Source: Notamacropus eugenii (taxonomy: Eukaryota > Chordata > Mammalia > Diprotodontia > Macropodidae). Taken from it: 64,000 nt of DNA. A program made the translations under genes and the position numbers. Where the stretch lies: NCBI RefSeq assembly GCF_028372415.1, contig NC_092878.1, positions 31,401,903-31,465,902 on the forward strand, read 5' to 3'. A model generated the notes under the pieces. That model saw only the letters and a list, made by a program, of their open reading frames with translations, did no database searches and was not told the DNA's origin. This document shows, piece by piece, positions 1-13,100 of the stretch; within the stretch, counting starts at the first letter, position 1; each line of letters begins with the position of its first letter.

Positions 1-430
1 TAAGTCTACCAGAAAAAACTCTCACACACTGTGGTTGTTGCTGTGCATAAAGTTCTCCTGGTTCTGCTCCTTTCACTCAGCATCAGGTCATATAAGTCCT
101 TCCAGGCCTCTCTGAAGTCTTCTTGTTCATCATTTCTTATGGCACAATAGTACTCCATTACATTCATATACCATAATTTATTCAGCCATTCCCCAATTGA
201 TGGACATCCCCTTGACTTCCAGTTTTTGGCAACTACATAGAGTGCTGCTATAAATATTTTTGTACATGTGGGACCCTTTCCCATTTTTATGATCTCTTGG
301 GGATATAGTCCTAGTAGCGATATTGCTGGGTCAAAGGGTATGCACATTTTTGTAGCCCTTTGGGCATAGTTCCAAATTGCTCTCCAGAATGGTTGGATGC
401 GCTCACAGCTCCACCAACAATGAATTAGTG
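1..430 (-). mobile_element. L1 fragment, 5'-truncated (end of ORF2)
   Basis: Minus-strand reading gives the C-terminal end of L1 ORF2p ([53 protein letters not shown]). It matches the ORF2 end of the L1 at 11377-18301 (positions about 11754-12182) with about six substitutions and one small indel by my count. Similarity stops at 430/431, which is its 5' truncation point. Its 3' end is to the left of the window. The near identity says it belongs to the same young subfamily. Confidence 0.9.
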
Positions 431-3400
431 TAAATGTAAGATTGTTAAAATGCCCTCGGCTTGAAGAAGAATGAGTTGTTAGGGAGGGCTAATTGGAATT
501 TTATTTGGATAATCAAAAATGCATAATATTTGGCCTGGATGAGGAAATTCAGGTGTGGAAGGGCGTGGTACATGTGGGAGACAGTAAGTAGACTAACTTT
601 GTTTAAATGAAGACTTAAATGGAGAAAGGGAAGAAATCAGAAAAGAAGACTGAGGACGGTCACGGAGAATCGTTGAACGCTAACTCAGGCGATTAAGTTT
701 TATCATGTAAGCAGTGGCCACCAAGTGGAAGATTTGGTCAGAGTATTGATGTCCTGGAAATGATATTTTGGATGAGTCTTTAACAGTACACAGCATTATT
801 TTTAGGCCAGAAAGACTGGAAGGGAATTGAGGAAGGTTTTTGCAATAATCCAGGTGTGAATAGTCAAGGCCTGGCCTAAATTGGTAGCATTGTAAAAAGG
901 AAGGAATAGATGAAAAAGGTGCAAAGAGTCAATAGGACTGCAGGCCATTGTAATACAATTTTTAATAAAGTCAAATATATTTTAGGACTCACATAACTTA
1001 AAGTTAGAAGGGACCCTAAAAATCATGTAGTTCAATTTCCTTTACAGGCAAACAGTTTTTTAGGATTTAGGGGGATGTTGACAAAATCTTTTGTTTTTTT
1101 GCATTCGGTAGATTATATTTTTGTAGATTAAACTCAGACAAGACCAAAATAAAGCAGATGTAGACCTCCAGAGAAATTCTAGCCACACAGATGCATGTCA
1201 TTCCAAAGCAGCTTCTTTGTATTTTTAAAGATAGCAGAAGGATGATGTACATCAAAAGGCCAGAGCTAGAGGTCAAGCCTAAAAGCTAGATAATTTATGC
1301 GATTGGTGCCTGACACTTAATAAATGTTTTTTGACCGCTGTACAGAAAGAGCAGATAAGCTACAGATATAAGCCTTGGGGTACACAGAAAGGAAAGTAGT
1401 GTCATCAAGTGGACTGGATCATTTTGTGTCTGCCTCCTTTCCATGGGATTCCCTTATACCTTTCGCTAGGTAGAACAAGAGGAACTCTCCATTGTTTTCA
1501 GGACCAGACTCTTAAGATTGCTTTTACGTATGAATTATATGTTTCTATGTAAATTTATTTTCTCCTGTCATCAGCTTCACTGCAATGGTCTGTGGTCCTA
1601 TTGCGTAGTTTTTTAAATTATCTTTTGTGTCTGGGTTTTTTTTTTTTCTTCAAAGTTGCTCCTGGGGCTGAGAAAAGGTGGAGTGACAGATACATCCTGC
1701 TTGGGTTACTGGGAGGAAAGAGGAAGAGTGCCAGGTCTTTTTAGTTTTTTGTGCCCCATCTGTGCTCTATGTCAAATACTTACATATTTACACGCAGTCA
1801 TCGTGCCAGTTCAAACTTTCTTTCCTGTTAGTTTCTATCCCAGTACATCCTGAATGTTCATCATTCTAGCTTGAACAGTCACTTTCATAGATCTTCCCTT
1901 CAGTTTCCTCCTGAAGGTTTGAGGAAGAAGCTTAAATCCTCTACATTCTAAGTTTCATGCCAGGTCTGTTCACACATATTATGTTGGGGTGAAGGCCCTT
2001 CGAAGGGCAGGGTAGTTTGTATCAACTGTCATCAAGACCAAATTTCCCTTCATATAGTTCACCTAGCCTAACAGTGCCACCTCTCTAAGATGTTGTTTCA
2101 GCAGAGGCTGCCCTTTTATATTTTGTTCCAGTTGAGTATTTTTAGTTATCTTGTTAATTAGATCAGAAGCTTTGAAATATTGTTTTCAAGAGACTGACAT
2201 TCTTCCTCCTATTCCTAGCTAACTGGTTAACTTCAAACATCCCAGAACCGAATCTCTGTAGTAACATTTAGGTTATCCAACGTTTAGGTTATCTAGTATG
2301 TGTCCCTGCTCTACTTATTAGCTACATAATATTCATATTTTAAATAAAACCCTGAATCAGCGAGTTAATATTGGCAAAAAGTATGACACAAATCTTGCTC
2401 TTTCGGTGGTTAAGTGGATTGTATTGTTTCTCTCTAGATAGTATTGATAATAAGATATAAATGCTGCCTTGGTTATCTATTATTAGCATGTCAGTATTGG
2501 TACTGGAAAGACAGCAGTGCCTGGAACTGTGTGCCTGGCAGATAATGCTTGTCAAGAAGAAATGGTGAAACTGCTTAACCTAGGGATGGAGGTTTTAGAA
2601 GTATGAAAATGGCTTTAGTGTGTAGGTTTGATTATTGTGTTCAATTTGACCTAGAGTATAGGTTTGATTATTGTATTAAATTTGACACTGTGAATATAGG
2701 ACTTTTAGAGCTGGAAGACATCTTGGAGAAATATAGAGATAATTTGGTTTGCCCCCCTTTTTAATATGCAAGGAAACTGAGACCCAAGGTCACAAAGATA
2801 GCAAAAGTAGCATACCCAGACTTGAATCTGGGTCTTCTCAATGTAAATAGCTTTATTTTACATTGCCACCTGCTTGTATGCAATTTATATTTGAGCTGTC
2901 TATACACTGTTAAAATAGTCTTTGTGCTTTAAACCATCAGTTTGTATATGTGTATATTGAAGAAGGACATTATACTGAACAGTTTCTTGAAGCTACCAGG
3001 TTTCCCCCCGAAGCCCAGATTGTGAAACTGTGCTCTTTAAAGCCACTGAAGTAAAGTATTAAGACTGAACTCAAATAGGGGTTATGAATAATAAACACCC
3101 CCTTCCCCTCATATTTCTTGCATGATGGTAGCAGAAAATTACTTAATGGTAGAAATGGTTGGGAGGAGAGCCTTGTGTTTGGTTACTATAGTCTTGTCTG
3201 TTTCGTTTTAGATAAGTTGTGTTTGGTAAAAATATTGTTCTACATCTTCCTTGGAGTTGACTTTTGTTTTTTTTTACCATGTTCTGCAATCTTTTAGCAA
3301 TAAGATATTTCATGTCGTTAGGCTAGCTTCTTGGTAAGAAATGCTGCAATACTCTGGAATGATTCCATTTTGTAGTCCTAAAGGCTTTATGGGTGCCTGT

Positions 3401-4125
3401 TACATCAGCTTGTCTCTACTCTGGTTTAAGCAGAATGAGGATTCTTTTTACTCGTGCTTGTTAGAGTGGAATTTGTCCCGCATCATCAGAATGGCTGTTT
3501 CTTTAGCATTGTACAATTGTTTAAGGGGTGAATTATTTGGAAATGAATTCAGAAAAATTTACAATTACTTTTCATCATCAATATGTACTAATTATTTTAA
3601 ACAAATTTTAAAATATGTTACTTAACTCACATCGGGTTGTGAGGTAAACATTTGAAAACTTTAAAATGCTACATAAATGTGAATTAGTGATATTCGACAT
3701 AAGGCCCGTATAATACATTGTTTCACTTTCAAACTCCAAAATTACTTTTCAGAAAATTCACAACTTAGTCACCAATTTCATTTACTCATTAAAACCTTTT
3801 GCTTTTTAATTAGCATTTTCCCAGAGGTAAGAATACCTTCCAATTTTTTTTCTGCTGAGAAACATTTAGAAGTATAGTGTTGACTGTATTTGAATTGAAA
3901 TATCCTCTCGAGAGATGCGAACTACTTAATTAAAATTATCTTTTGAAAGGTGCAAAATTTCTTTGTATTTCATTATTACTGGGCATCAATTCCACCTGTG
4001 ACTATTTTTCTTATAATGACCTAATGAAAATGTATCTGCTGGTACAATTTTTTTTTAGCACATCATAAATATTAAATGTGTATTAACAGAGCAAGACATG
4101 ATTGCTTCTGTGTCTTGCATTTCAG
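431..4125 (+). other. ARHGAP11A intron (left part), no gene seen
   Basis: AT-rich sequence without convincing coding frames. About 450-900 resembles a worn antisense CR1/L3 LINE, and about 2690-2860 resembles an ancient SINE (AAGGAAACTGAG, AGGTCACA). I looked for the human exon preceding DFVSG (coding a GEYETPGEYKRKRR-like segment) and did not find it, so it should lie to the left of the window. Confidence 0.5.
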
Positions 4126-7100
4126 ATTTTGTTAGTGGAGTACCGAATAAGCTTAAATGTAACAGAACACCCTCCACTACACCTCAGCAAGACAAAGCTG
4201 GTAAGTATCATACATGACTGTACTAGATGGAAGCTTTTGCAGTCTGTCTTTAACTTTGTTCTCTGACAAGATTTATTTGTGTTTAGTCAAAATTTGGCTT
4301 TTTAACAGTAAGGAAAAAATGTCAACATAATGCCAAATAAAGTAGAACTTTTGAGTGGGGATGCTGCATAGTGGAGTTTTTTAACCTTTTTTGTTTCATG
4401 GACCCTGTTGGCCATCTGATGAAATCTATCTATATCTATATATATAGATACATTGTACTCCTTGAAATATTTTTTAAGTATGTAAAATTAAATAAATGGT
4501 ATTACAGAGGAAACCAGCAATATTGAAATAAAGATGTAATTTTTTTCCCATCTAAGTTCATGAACCCCTGAAACGTATCCAAGAATTTCTTGTGAGCATG
4601 GATTCCAGGTTGAGCCCCTCATATAGGGGGTTCCCTAGTGATATTGGTCATATTGTACTAGAAATTCTGAGATTAGAAAATTAAGCATTTTGTTCATAGG
4701 CTAATCTGCTGAAATGATTTTCTGTCTCTTTATAACTAAGTACTGCTAAACATGTAACAAAACTCAAGTGGGTTATTAACTTTTTTTTATTAATAGGTTA
4801 TTCTATACCAGGGAGTTGAGTCAGTTTGTATTTCAATTCTTGTGTAATTTTGTGTGAAATTGTTCATTATAATAGTTTGTCCATATTTTGTTATAAGTTC
4901 AAGTTCAAACTAATTTTTCAATGAATTTTTGGTTCAAATCTCTGAGTGCAAGCTCTCTTATGACTGCCTTACTCCACTAGTTGGTTGGTGTTTAGGTTAC
5001 TGTTTGCTAGCACTAAGATTCTTGCAGTTATTTGTAACTTTCTTTACTTTCATCTGAACTACTGCATAGCCTGAATTTACTTTGTAATGTTTCTTTGACC
5101 TTTAGTCTTTATCTGCTTAAAAGGTGAATATATTTTTTTTTCCAGCGAGCTTTAAATAATAGGATTTTTAGATTCTCTGTTAAAGTATAAAACATTTTTG
5201 TTAAATAATTTTCCTGATCCCACTCCACTGTCAATCCAGTATGTATTTGTGTGTATATATTATTTTCCCACAGTAGAATGTGAGTTCTTGAGGACAAGGG
5301 ACTAATCATTTCAGTTGTGTCTGACTTTTCTCTGACTCCATTTGGAGTTTTCTTGGCAGAGATACTGGAGTGGTTTGCCATTTCCTTCTCCAACTCCTTT
5401 TACGGATGAGGAACTGAGATCAACAAAGTTAAGTCACTGAATAAGGTGTGTGTGAAGTCTAGATTTGATCTCGTGAAGTTGAGTCTTCCTGATCTCAAGC
5501 TCAATGCAATATCCACTGTGCCATCTAGCTTCTATATGGTAGTCACTTCATATTTATTAAATTGAATTGAATTTTCCTAACAATTAGTGCTCTCCAAAAA
5601 TAGAATGGATTGTTTTAGGAAGTAGTGAATTTCTTCCCTTCCCTTCCCCCGCAACTAGAGGGCTTTAATGTCTGGGTTACCACCTTTCAAGGATGTTATA
5701 GAGGACATTTCTTGTTCAGATACAGATAAGATGAGATGATTAGATGGCTCCTGAGGTCTTTTCCAACTGGGACTCTAGGAAAAGTAAAATTTTATTGAAA
5801 ACTCACATTTTAGTATTCTGTGATGATGCTTTACTTTTTCTTTCTTTGAGTACTGGAAGCTAGGAGTGAAGTTGAAGGCATTAGGAGTAAATGCTTTGTG
5901 ATTGGGTCCCTAGTGTTATGTTCAACTTTGCACTTCTCTCAAGCTCTGTAGTTTCCAACCCAGATGTCAGGAGATCTCAAACTCCTGCTCATGGAGAATG
6001 TGCCCTGATTAACCTTTATAAATTTTTTTCTGACTGGATTTATGAGTTGGGAACTTGTTTTTAAGACCTTTTTTCAAATGGACAACAAGAGCAAGAGTTT
6101 ACAATATTCCTGGACCCCAAATTTTCCTGGAAACCATATGGTAGAGTAGAGAAACACACTGAATGTCAAGACTTCTGGATTGTAGTTCCAGCTCAGCTAC
6201 TTACAGTAGTGCGCATGATCCTGGGTGAGTGATTCAGCTCCTCTGGATGTCAGTTTCTGCACTTATGAAATAAGGAGACTGAACCATGAGCTCTAGAGAT
6301 GCCTTCTTGCTATAAAGATCTACAGTTTTACTCACACAGAGACATACTAATGATGGTGGGTGTTAAGCATCATAATATCTTCTAGAAGTCTCATTCTGCT
6401 TAAAATAGACACATCTGATGAATTATTGCCTTGCTGACATTTTCATCTTTCAGATGGTAGAGTGAACTGGCAGGGAAACTGGAGGTTAGGATTTAATTCT
6501 TGCCAATAGAAATATAGTATAATGAATAGAGAGCTAATCTTGGAAATTGGGTTTATGTCCCATCTCTGACATATACTGGCTATGTGACCATGGGCATATC
6601 ATTTAATCTGTCACGGTTGGAAGTCAGTAATAGCAAACTCAAATAGGAATAGGGGGTTACTAATCTATTCTAAGGATTCCTGTGTTGCATGTTGACGTAA
6701 TTTTAAAATGTAATGCTTTCTATTTTTATTGTATTTTTATTTACTGTATTAAATATTTCCCAATTACATTTTTATCTAGTTCTGGCTACAGGGGGCCACA
6801 CATTTGATATCTGTGCTCTAAGCCACTCTTTAAGTTGCAGAGAACATGCTGGCTTGTATTAATAGGGATAATTACCTCACCAGAGAGTTCCCTATACAAA
6901 TGAAATCACAGTTATAGCCCCTAACCCTCACAAGGAAAAACTGGTGAGTAGTATTGAAGTGACCAAAAAAACTGAGAAAACTAATTGTGACTACATCATC
7001 TTAGAACGTACAAGGGATAGAAGGTGGAGCTGTGATTTCAGTGACTGCACCTGTGATTTTAATGGTATTGGGGACTTTCAGGTGAGCAAACTCCCTCTAC

Positions 7101-10100
7101 CAATGTATGGTTATAGAGAACTGCCCAGAGCACTGAGAAGTAGAAGACTTGCTCAGGGTCACATAGCCATTCTGTAGTAGTCCACCATTACACAACCACT
7201 GTATAGCAAGGGAAAGAACCCTGGCCATAGTAATTTATCCTGAAATTGAGTAAACTAATTTTAGTAAGTCAGTTGTTGATTTTAGGTCAACTGTTCTTTA
7301 AATTAACTATTGATTTTAAATTCAACAAAAAAAGAGGTTTTTTTTTTACCTATCTGGGTTTATATCCATTGCCATCAAAGGGGCCCCTGTAATTGCCTTA
7401 TGACCAATTGTCAGTCTCCCTTACCATTTTTTTGCCTCTTTCCAGTCTTCTTACACCTTATATCCCACCGTGTATTCTTCAGTTCAATGACACTATCTTC
7501 CCAAAGACAGAAATTTGAAAGTCTCTACCTTCAGGGCACTTAAAATTTACCTAGGAAGATAAGCAAGTAAACAAATAAATATGAGATAACTTGGTGAGGG
7601 AGAGAAAACACTACCAGGAGGAATAGAGATTTTTAAGGACAGAGATAAAGAAGGGAGTACATTGCAGTCAAAGGCATGGAGGCAGGAAGTGGGTTATCAA
7701 ATTCAGAGGACAGCAGGTACGACAGTGTGGAATAGACTACATGAAAGAGAATATTAGGAACTATCTATAAAAGTAGTCTGTATCTAGACTGTGAAAAGCT
7801 TTAAAAACCAAGCTGAGAAATTTTATGTTTTTTTATCTAAAGGTACCACGGCTTCTTAAGGAGGTGACCTGATAAACATATTGTTACAGGAAGAATATTT
7901 TGGAGGCTATGTGGAGGATGAATTGGAGGGGGGAAACTTAAGCTAGGAGTTTAATTAGGCTGTTATTATAGTTCAAGCAAGAGTGAGGAAGGTCTGAACT
8001 AGGGTGGTATGTATGTGAGTAGAGAGGAGAAGGGCCCAGAGACTTGGAGAATATATGTGGTTAGGAGTGGGACAGGGGTGATGATTCAGCAAAGGAAACT
8101 GAAAATGATACTGAGACAGGTAAGAAGAGAACCTGGAGAGTGAATTGAAATCAAAGGAATAGAAAAACACTGGAAGATCCAAGTGGTTATTAGCATAATG
8201 TTTAATTAGCTGAGGGTAATTATCATGAATTGGGGAAACAGAAGGAATGTGATATTCTCCCCTGGGGATATCAAGTCAGAGTTTATATATAGGAACTGTT
8301 TTGTATGTTATTAACAGAAGTTAAAATCGAATTAAACATTTTCTTGATCCTCCTAAAGTATAACATTAAGAAAAATAGTGTTTTATGTAAAAGGAAAATG
8401 AAGGAAGGTTATTAAGCTAAAATTTAAAAAAAAATTTTGGAATTCAAAAGTCTCTTAAAAAACAATATTATTGATGTTTTGTGCTTTAAAACAAATCAGT
8501 TAATATATGTTATGCTACTTTTGTAGTTCAGTTTGAAGCAAGTCCTGGTGCATCTTCCCAGAGTTCAGTCTCCCCCATAGCCATCAGTGGAAGTCGTTGG
8601 TTCAGTACAGGTGTTCAGAGGCGAAGTACAAGGATTGCAAGCGAAAAAGTGTGCAGGTGAGTTGCTTCAGTCACTGATAACTAATGAAACTTAGTTTAAA
8701 TGATTTGGATAGTTTGCTTTGTTATTTATTGTTTCTGCAAACTGATACAATTTTAATAATAAAACATTTTTGAAAATTTCCCTGTCAGTATACTCTTATT
8801 AGTCAAGAACATTTTCCTTTTTTCCCTCTATCAAAGAAAGATTCTCAATCTAAAAACCACTTCTGCTTGATTAAAATCTTGTCTCTTTTGCCCTACAGTA
8901 TATCATCTTAATGTTTTACTTGTGATTTGAAAATCTATTTGATCCAAGTTCAAAGGACTATAATAGTTCTTGTCAGAAGCATGACAATTAGGTACACAAA
9001 TAAAGTTTTCATATTCCCACTACTTATAAAATCTTAGATCTAGAATAGACTTAGAAATCATCTGATATAAATCCTAATGTTATAAATGTTGAGGAAACTG
9101 TCATCAAGTTGTGATTTGCCAAAGGTCCCACATAGCTAGTTAGGACTCCTCCATCAAGAGTGTCTGACATTTTTATTCTTTTAGGAGATGAGCACTAAAA
9201 CTTATTGTGGATTTTTATGTTAAGTTTTGCCTCGCAGAAAAAATATTGTTGGCAACATATACAGCTTAAATTGTCGTTATCAAAAATTGCATTTTTTTTC
9301 TTCCCTCTTATGAAAAAATTCCTAGGGTGGAGTCAGGGAAGGCAGGTTGCTTCTCGCCTAAGAGAAGTCCTAAAGAAAAGGTCCGAAGATCCCTTCCTCT
9401 CAAGTTTAGTGTGAAGAAAAGTAGCAGAGATGTAGTAAGTATCTTTCATTCCTTCACTGTATTTTCATTCATCATTTCAGACTTGTAATTTTAATAATTT
9501 ATCAAAAAATACCAAATCAGCCACAAGTTTTACTAAGTGCTGCTAAAAAGTCCATATTTTTGGTAATCCACAAGTAATATTTGCTCTGAGTAGTTTATTT
9601 CTAACTGTCATATTTTATATGTACCAAACTTTGACAACTATGAAGAACTTACACTTTGATTTGTATTTTTTGTTTTTCATTTTCCAATATACCTCGAACC
9701 TTCTTTCTTGGGAATTGTCCCGAATAACAGAAAAAGAAAGAAAATAATTCGGCAAAACAAACCTGCTCCTCAGTCCGGTCTGACGTTGTCCCATGTGTAT
9801 CGTTCTCCGTATCTGAAAATGAGGGAGGGAGGTGCATCCTCATGTCTCTTCCTTGATCATTATCATTTCCCTGCATTCCGTTTTCCTTGCCTTGTTTTTT
9901 TGTTTTTATACATTTACATTTTTTGTCATTATGTGCACTGTATTCTTTGTTCTGACTGCTTCATTTTGCATCATTTCATAGAAGAGCACGTATTTCTCTG
10001 TCTCTTCAATTAGTCAATTCTTATGGTACAGCAATATTCCGTTATATTCATGTATCACTGTTTGCTTCTCTACTTCCCACGGATGGGGTATCTATCTACT

Positions 10101-13100
10101 TTGCTTCCAGTTCTTTGCTGTTACCGAAAGTGCTGTTATCAATACATGGCTATAAATGGGACCTTTTTTGTCTCTGACCTGCTTGGTGTATACGTCTGCC
10201 AGTGAGATCTTGTTTCCAAAATGATTGGACTAACTGAGCTTTAGGAGCAGTGTAGTGGTGTGCCTGTTTTTTTAATTTCAAATGTTCTTTTTTTTATTAT
10301 GAACTTAAATATGAATATTTCAACATACAAAGAACAAAATTTCTGTTGCAAGTCGTTTGAGGGCTTTTTTAAGAAAATGTTAAACTTAACAGAATTGCTT
10401 TGGTCCTTTCTGAACTTCTTCTGATTTTGATCTTTTGTGTATTTTTAAATGTTTCGTTGACCCTTTCTTTGATGTGTGAGTGTGTGTCTGTGTGTCTGTA
10501 TTAGCACCATCCCTCTCCAAAAATCTTTCTTTCAAAAATAGAAGCCCTGGCCCTGCCTTGCGTAATGGAACTAAAGGAATCACCATTTGGCCATGTGTGA
10601 AAGCACGTGGCTCCTTCTGCACCTCTCTGCTATTCAGACACCATCATTTTTTTTAGCTATTCCTTGTTCCACTTACTTGCTACCAAAAAAAAGTGCTTAG
10701 AAATATTTTGTGTACTTTCCTGCTATCTTTGATATGCTTATCTTTCCACAACTTCTCCAATTTTGACTTCCCATTTTTTGTTATCTACCGATTTTCTAGG
10801 CATGAAATGAAGCTTTAGAATTGGTTTAATTTAGTTTTCCCTAATTATTAGTGAGTTGAAGCAATCCTTCATATAATCGTTCATAGTCATTTTAAGAACT
10901 ATTTGTTTATATCTTTTTTGCCTTCACCCACTGGGGAATGACTTTTAATTGTATATGTCCATGCTGGTTCCCTCAAAATCTGGGAAATCAGGCATGCGTC
11001 AGACCTACGTGATAGCTTTTTCCCCTTGTCAACTGCTTCCCTTATTCTAGTTCCATTAAATTTGTATAAGAGTTCTTCAGTTTCATGTCATCAGAATTAT
11101 CAGTTTTATTCTTTAATCTTGTTTGGTAAGAATTCTGCCTTTAGCTGTTGCTTTTAAAGGTACCTGATCGGATTTTCCTCTGTTCTTTTTTTTAATGCTA
11201 TGACTTTAATCTTCAGATCATGCATCCATTTGAAGCTTGTGGTATATTATATAAAATGTTCGAACATAATTTTTCTCGAACTTCTTTCATGTTTTCTGAG
11301 AAGTCCTTGCCAAGATTTATTGTATTTGTATCGTCAGCTCCTACCATAGTTACTGACACATAGTAAAGCCACCTTAGCAAGTACTTTATTTATTTTTTTT
11401 TATTTTTTAATGTTCAACAATCACTGCCATACAATTGCGATTTTATCCCCCCCCACTACCCCCCTCCCTCCCCACGACTGCATACAATTCTGTATAGATT
11501 CTACATTTACTTTCCTATTGAGTATATTTTCACTATAGTCATGCTATGTAGTCAGACTAAAATAACTGAAAGAAATCGTATAACAAATCAGAACATGATA
11601 CACAAACACATACACATACACAAACATGATCTGCTACATTTTGCGAATGACTTCCATATTTCTTTCTCTGAGTGTGGAAGGCATTTTGCCTTAAGAACCA
11701 CCTTTGGGATTTTTTTTTTTTATAAGAAGTTTTTGCGTTATTACAAAAATCCAAGTCTACCAGAAAAAACTCTCACACACTGTGGTCGTTGCTGTGCACA
11801 AAGTTCTCCTGGTTCTGCTCCTTTCACTCAGCATCAGGTCATATAAGTCCTTCCAGGCCTCTCTGAAGTCTTCTTGTTCATCATTTCTTATGGCACAATA
11901 GTACTCCATTACAGTCATATACCATAATTTATTCAGCCATTCCCCAATTGATGGACATCCTCTTGACTTCCAGTTTTTGGCAACTACATAGAGTGCTGCT
12001 ATAAATATTTTTGTACATGTGGGACCCTTTCCCATTTTTATGATCTCTTGGGGATATAGTCCTAGTAGCGATATTGCTGGGTCAAAGGGTATGCACATTT
12101 TTGTAGCCCTTCTTGGCATAGTTCCAAATTGCTCTCCAGAATGGTTGGATGCGCTCGCAGCTCCACCAACAATGAATTAGTGTTCCAACTCTCCCACATC
12201 CTCTCCAGCATTTATCATTTTCTTGTTCTGTCATGTTTGCCAATCTTATAGGTGTGATGTGGTACCTCAGAGTTGTTTTGATTTGCATCTCTCTAATCAA
12301 TAGTGATTTAGATCATTTTTTCATATGATTATAGATAGCTTTAATTTCTTCCTCTGAAAATTGCCTGTTCATATCCTTTGACCATTTATCAATTGGGGAA
12401 TGACTTGTATGATTATACATTTGGGTCAGTTCTCTATATATTCTAGAAATGAGGCCTTTATCCCCGAGCTTAGCTGTAAAAATTCTTTCCCAATTTACTA
12501 CATCCCTCCGGATTTTGGTTGCATTGGGTTTGGTTGTGCAAAAACTTCTCAGTTTAATGTACTCAAAGTTATCCATTTTGCATTTCATAATGCATTCTAT
12601 CTCTCCTTTAGTAAAGAATTCTTCCCTTCTCCATAGATCTGATAAATACACTATTCCTTGCTTCTCCAGTTTATTCATGGTATCAATCTTTATACCTAAA
12701 TCATGTACCCATTTGGACTTTATTCTTGTGTACGGTGTCAGGTATGGGTCTATGCCTAATTTCCTCCACACTGTTATCCAGTTTTCCCAGCAATTTTTGT
12801 CAAACAATGAGTTCTTATCCCAGAAGCTGGGGTCCTTGGGTTTATCAAACAGAAGGTTGCTATATTCCTTGCCTACTGCATCTTGAGTGCCAAGTCTATT
12901 CCACTTGTCTACCTCTCTGTTTCTTAGCCAATACCAAGTGGTTTTGATAATTGCTGCTTTATAGTACAGTTTGAGGTCTGGTAGCGCTAGGCCACCTTCC
13001 CAAGCATTTCTTTTCATTAGTCCCTTTGATATTCTGGACCTTTTGTTTTTCCAAATGAATTTTGATATTATTTTATCCAGCTCTAGAAAGTAATTGTCTG

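Larger units (their letters stand above)
4201..8526 (+). other. ARHGAP11A intron of 4.3 kb; expected human exon absent
   Basis: Contains an ancient DNA transposon relic (4365-4622), SINEs (5280-5535 minus; about 6145-6310 and 6495-6610 plus) and a worn CR1/L3 fragment (about 7590-8230 minus). I searched by eye for an exon coding a SPVILTPNAKR or KKRKSIKHNFNFE type peptide and found none. The exons on either side join in frame without it (G|TT, Val). Confidence 0.5.

Noticed and set aside
6944-7177. 77-codon plus-strand frame as a candidate for the missing ARHGAP11A exon
   Set aside because: The peptide ([17 protein letters not shown]...) has no likeness to the human segment, and the phase does not fit.
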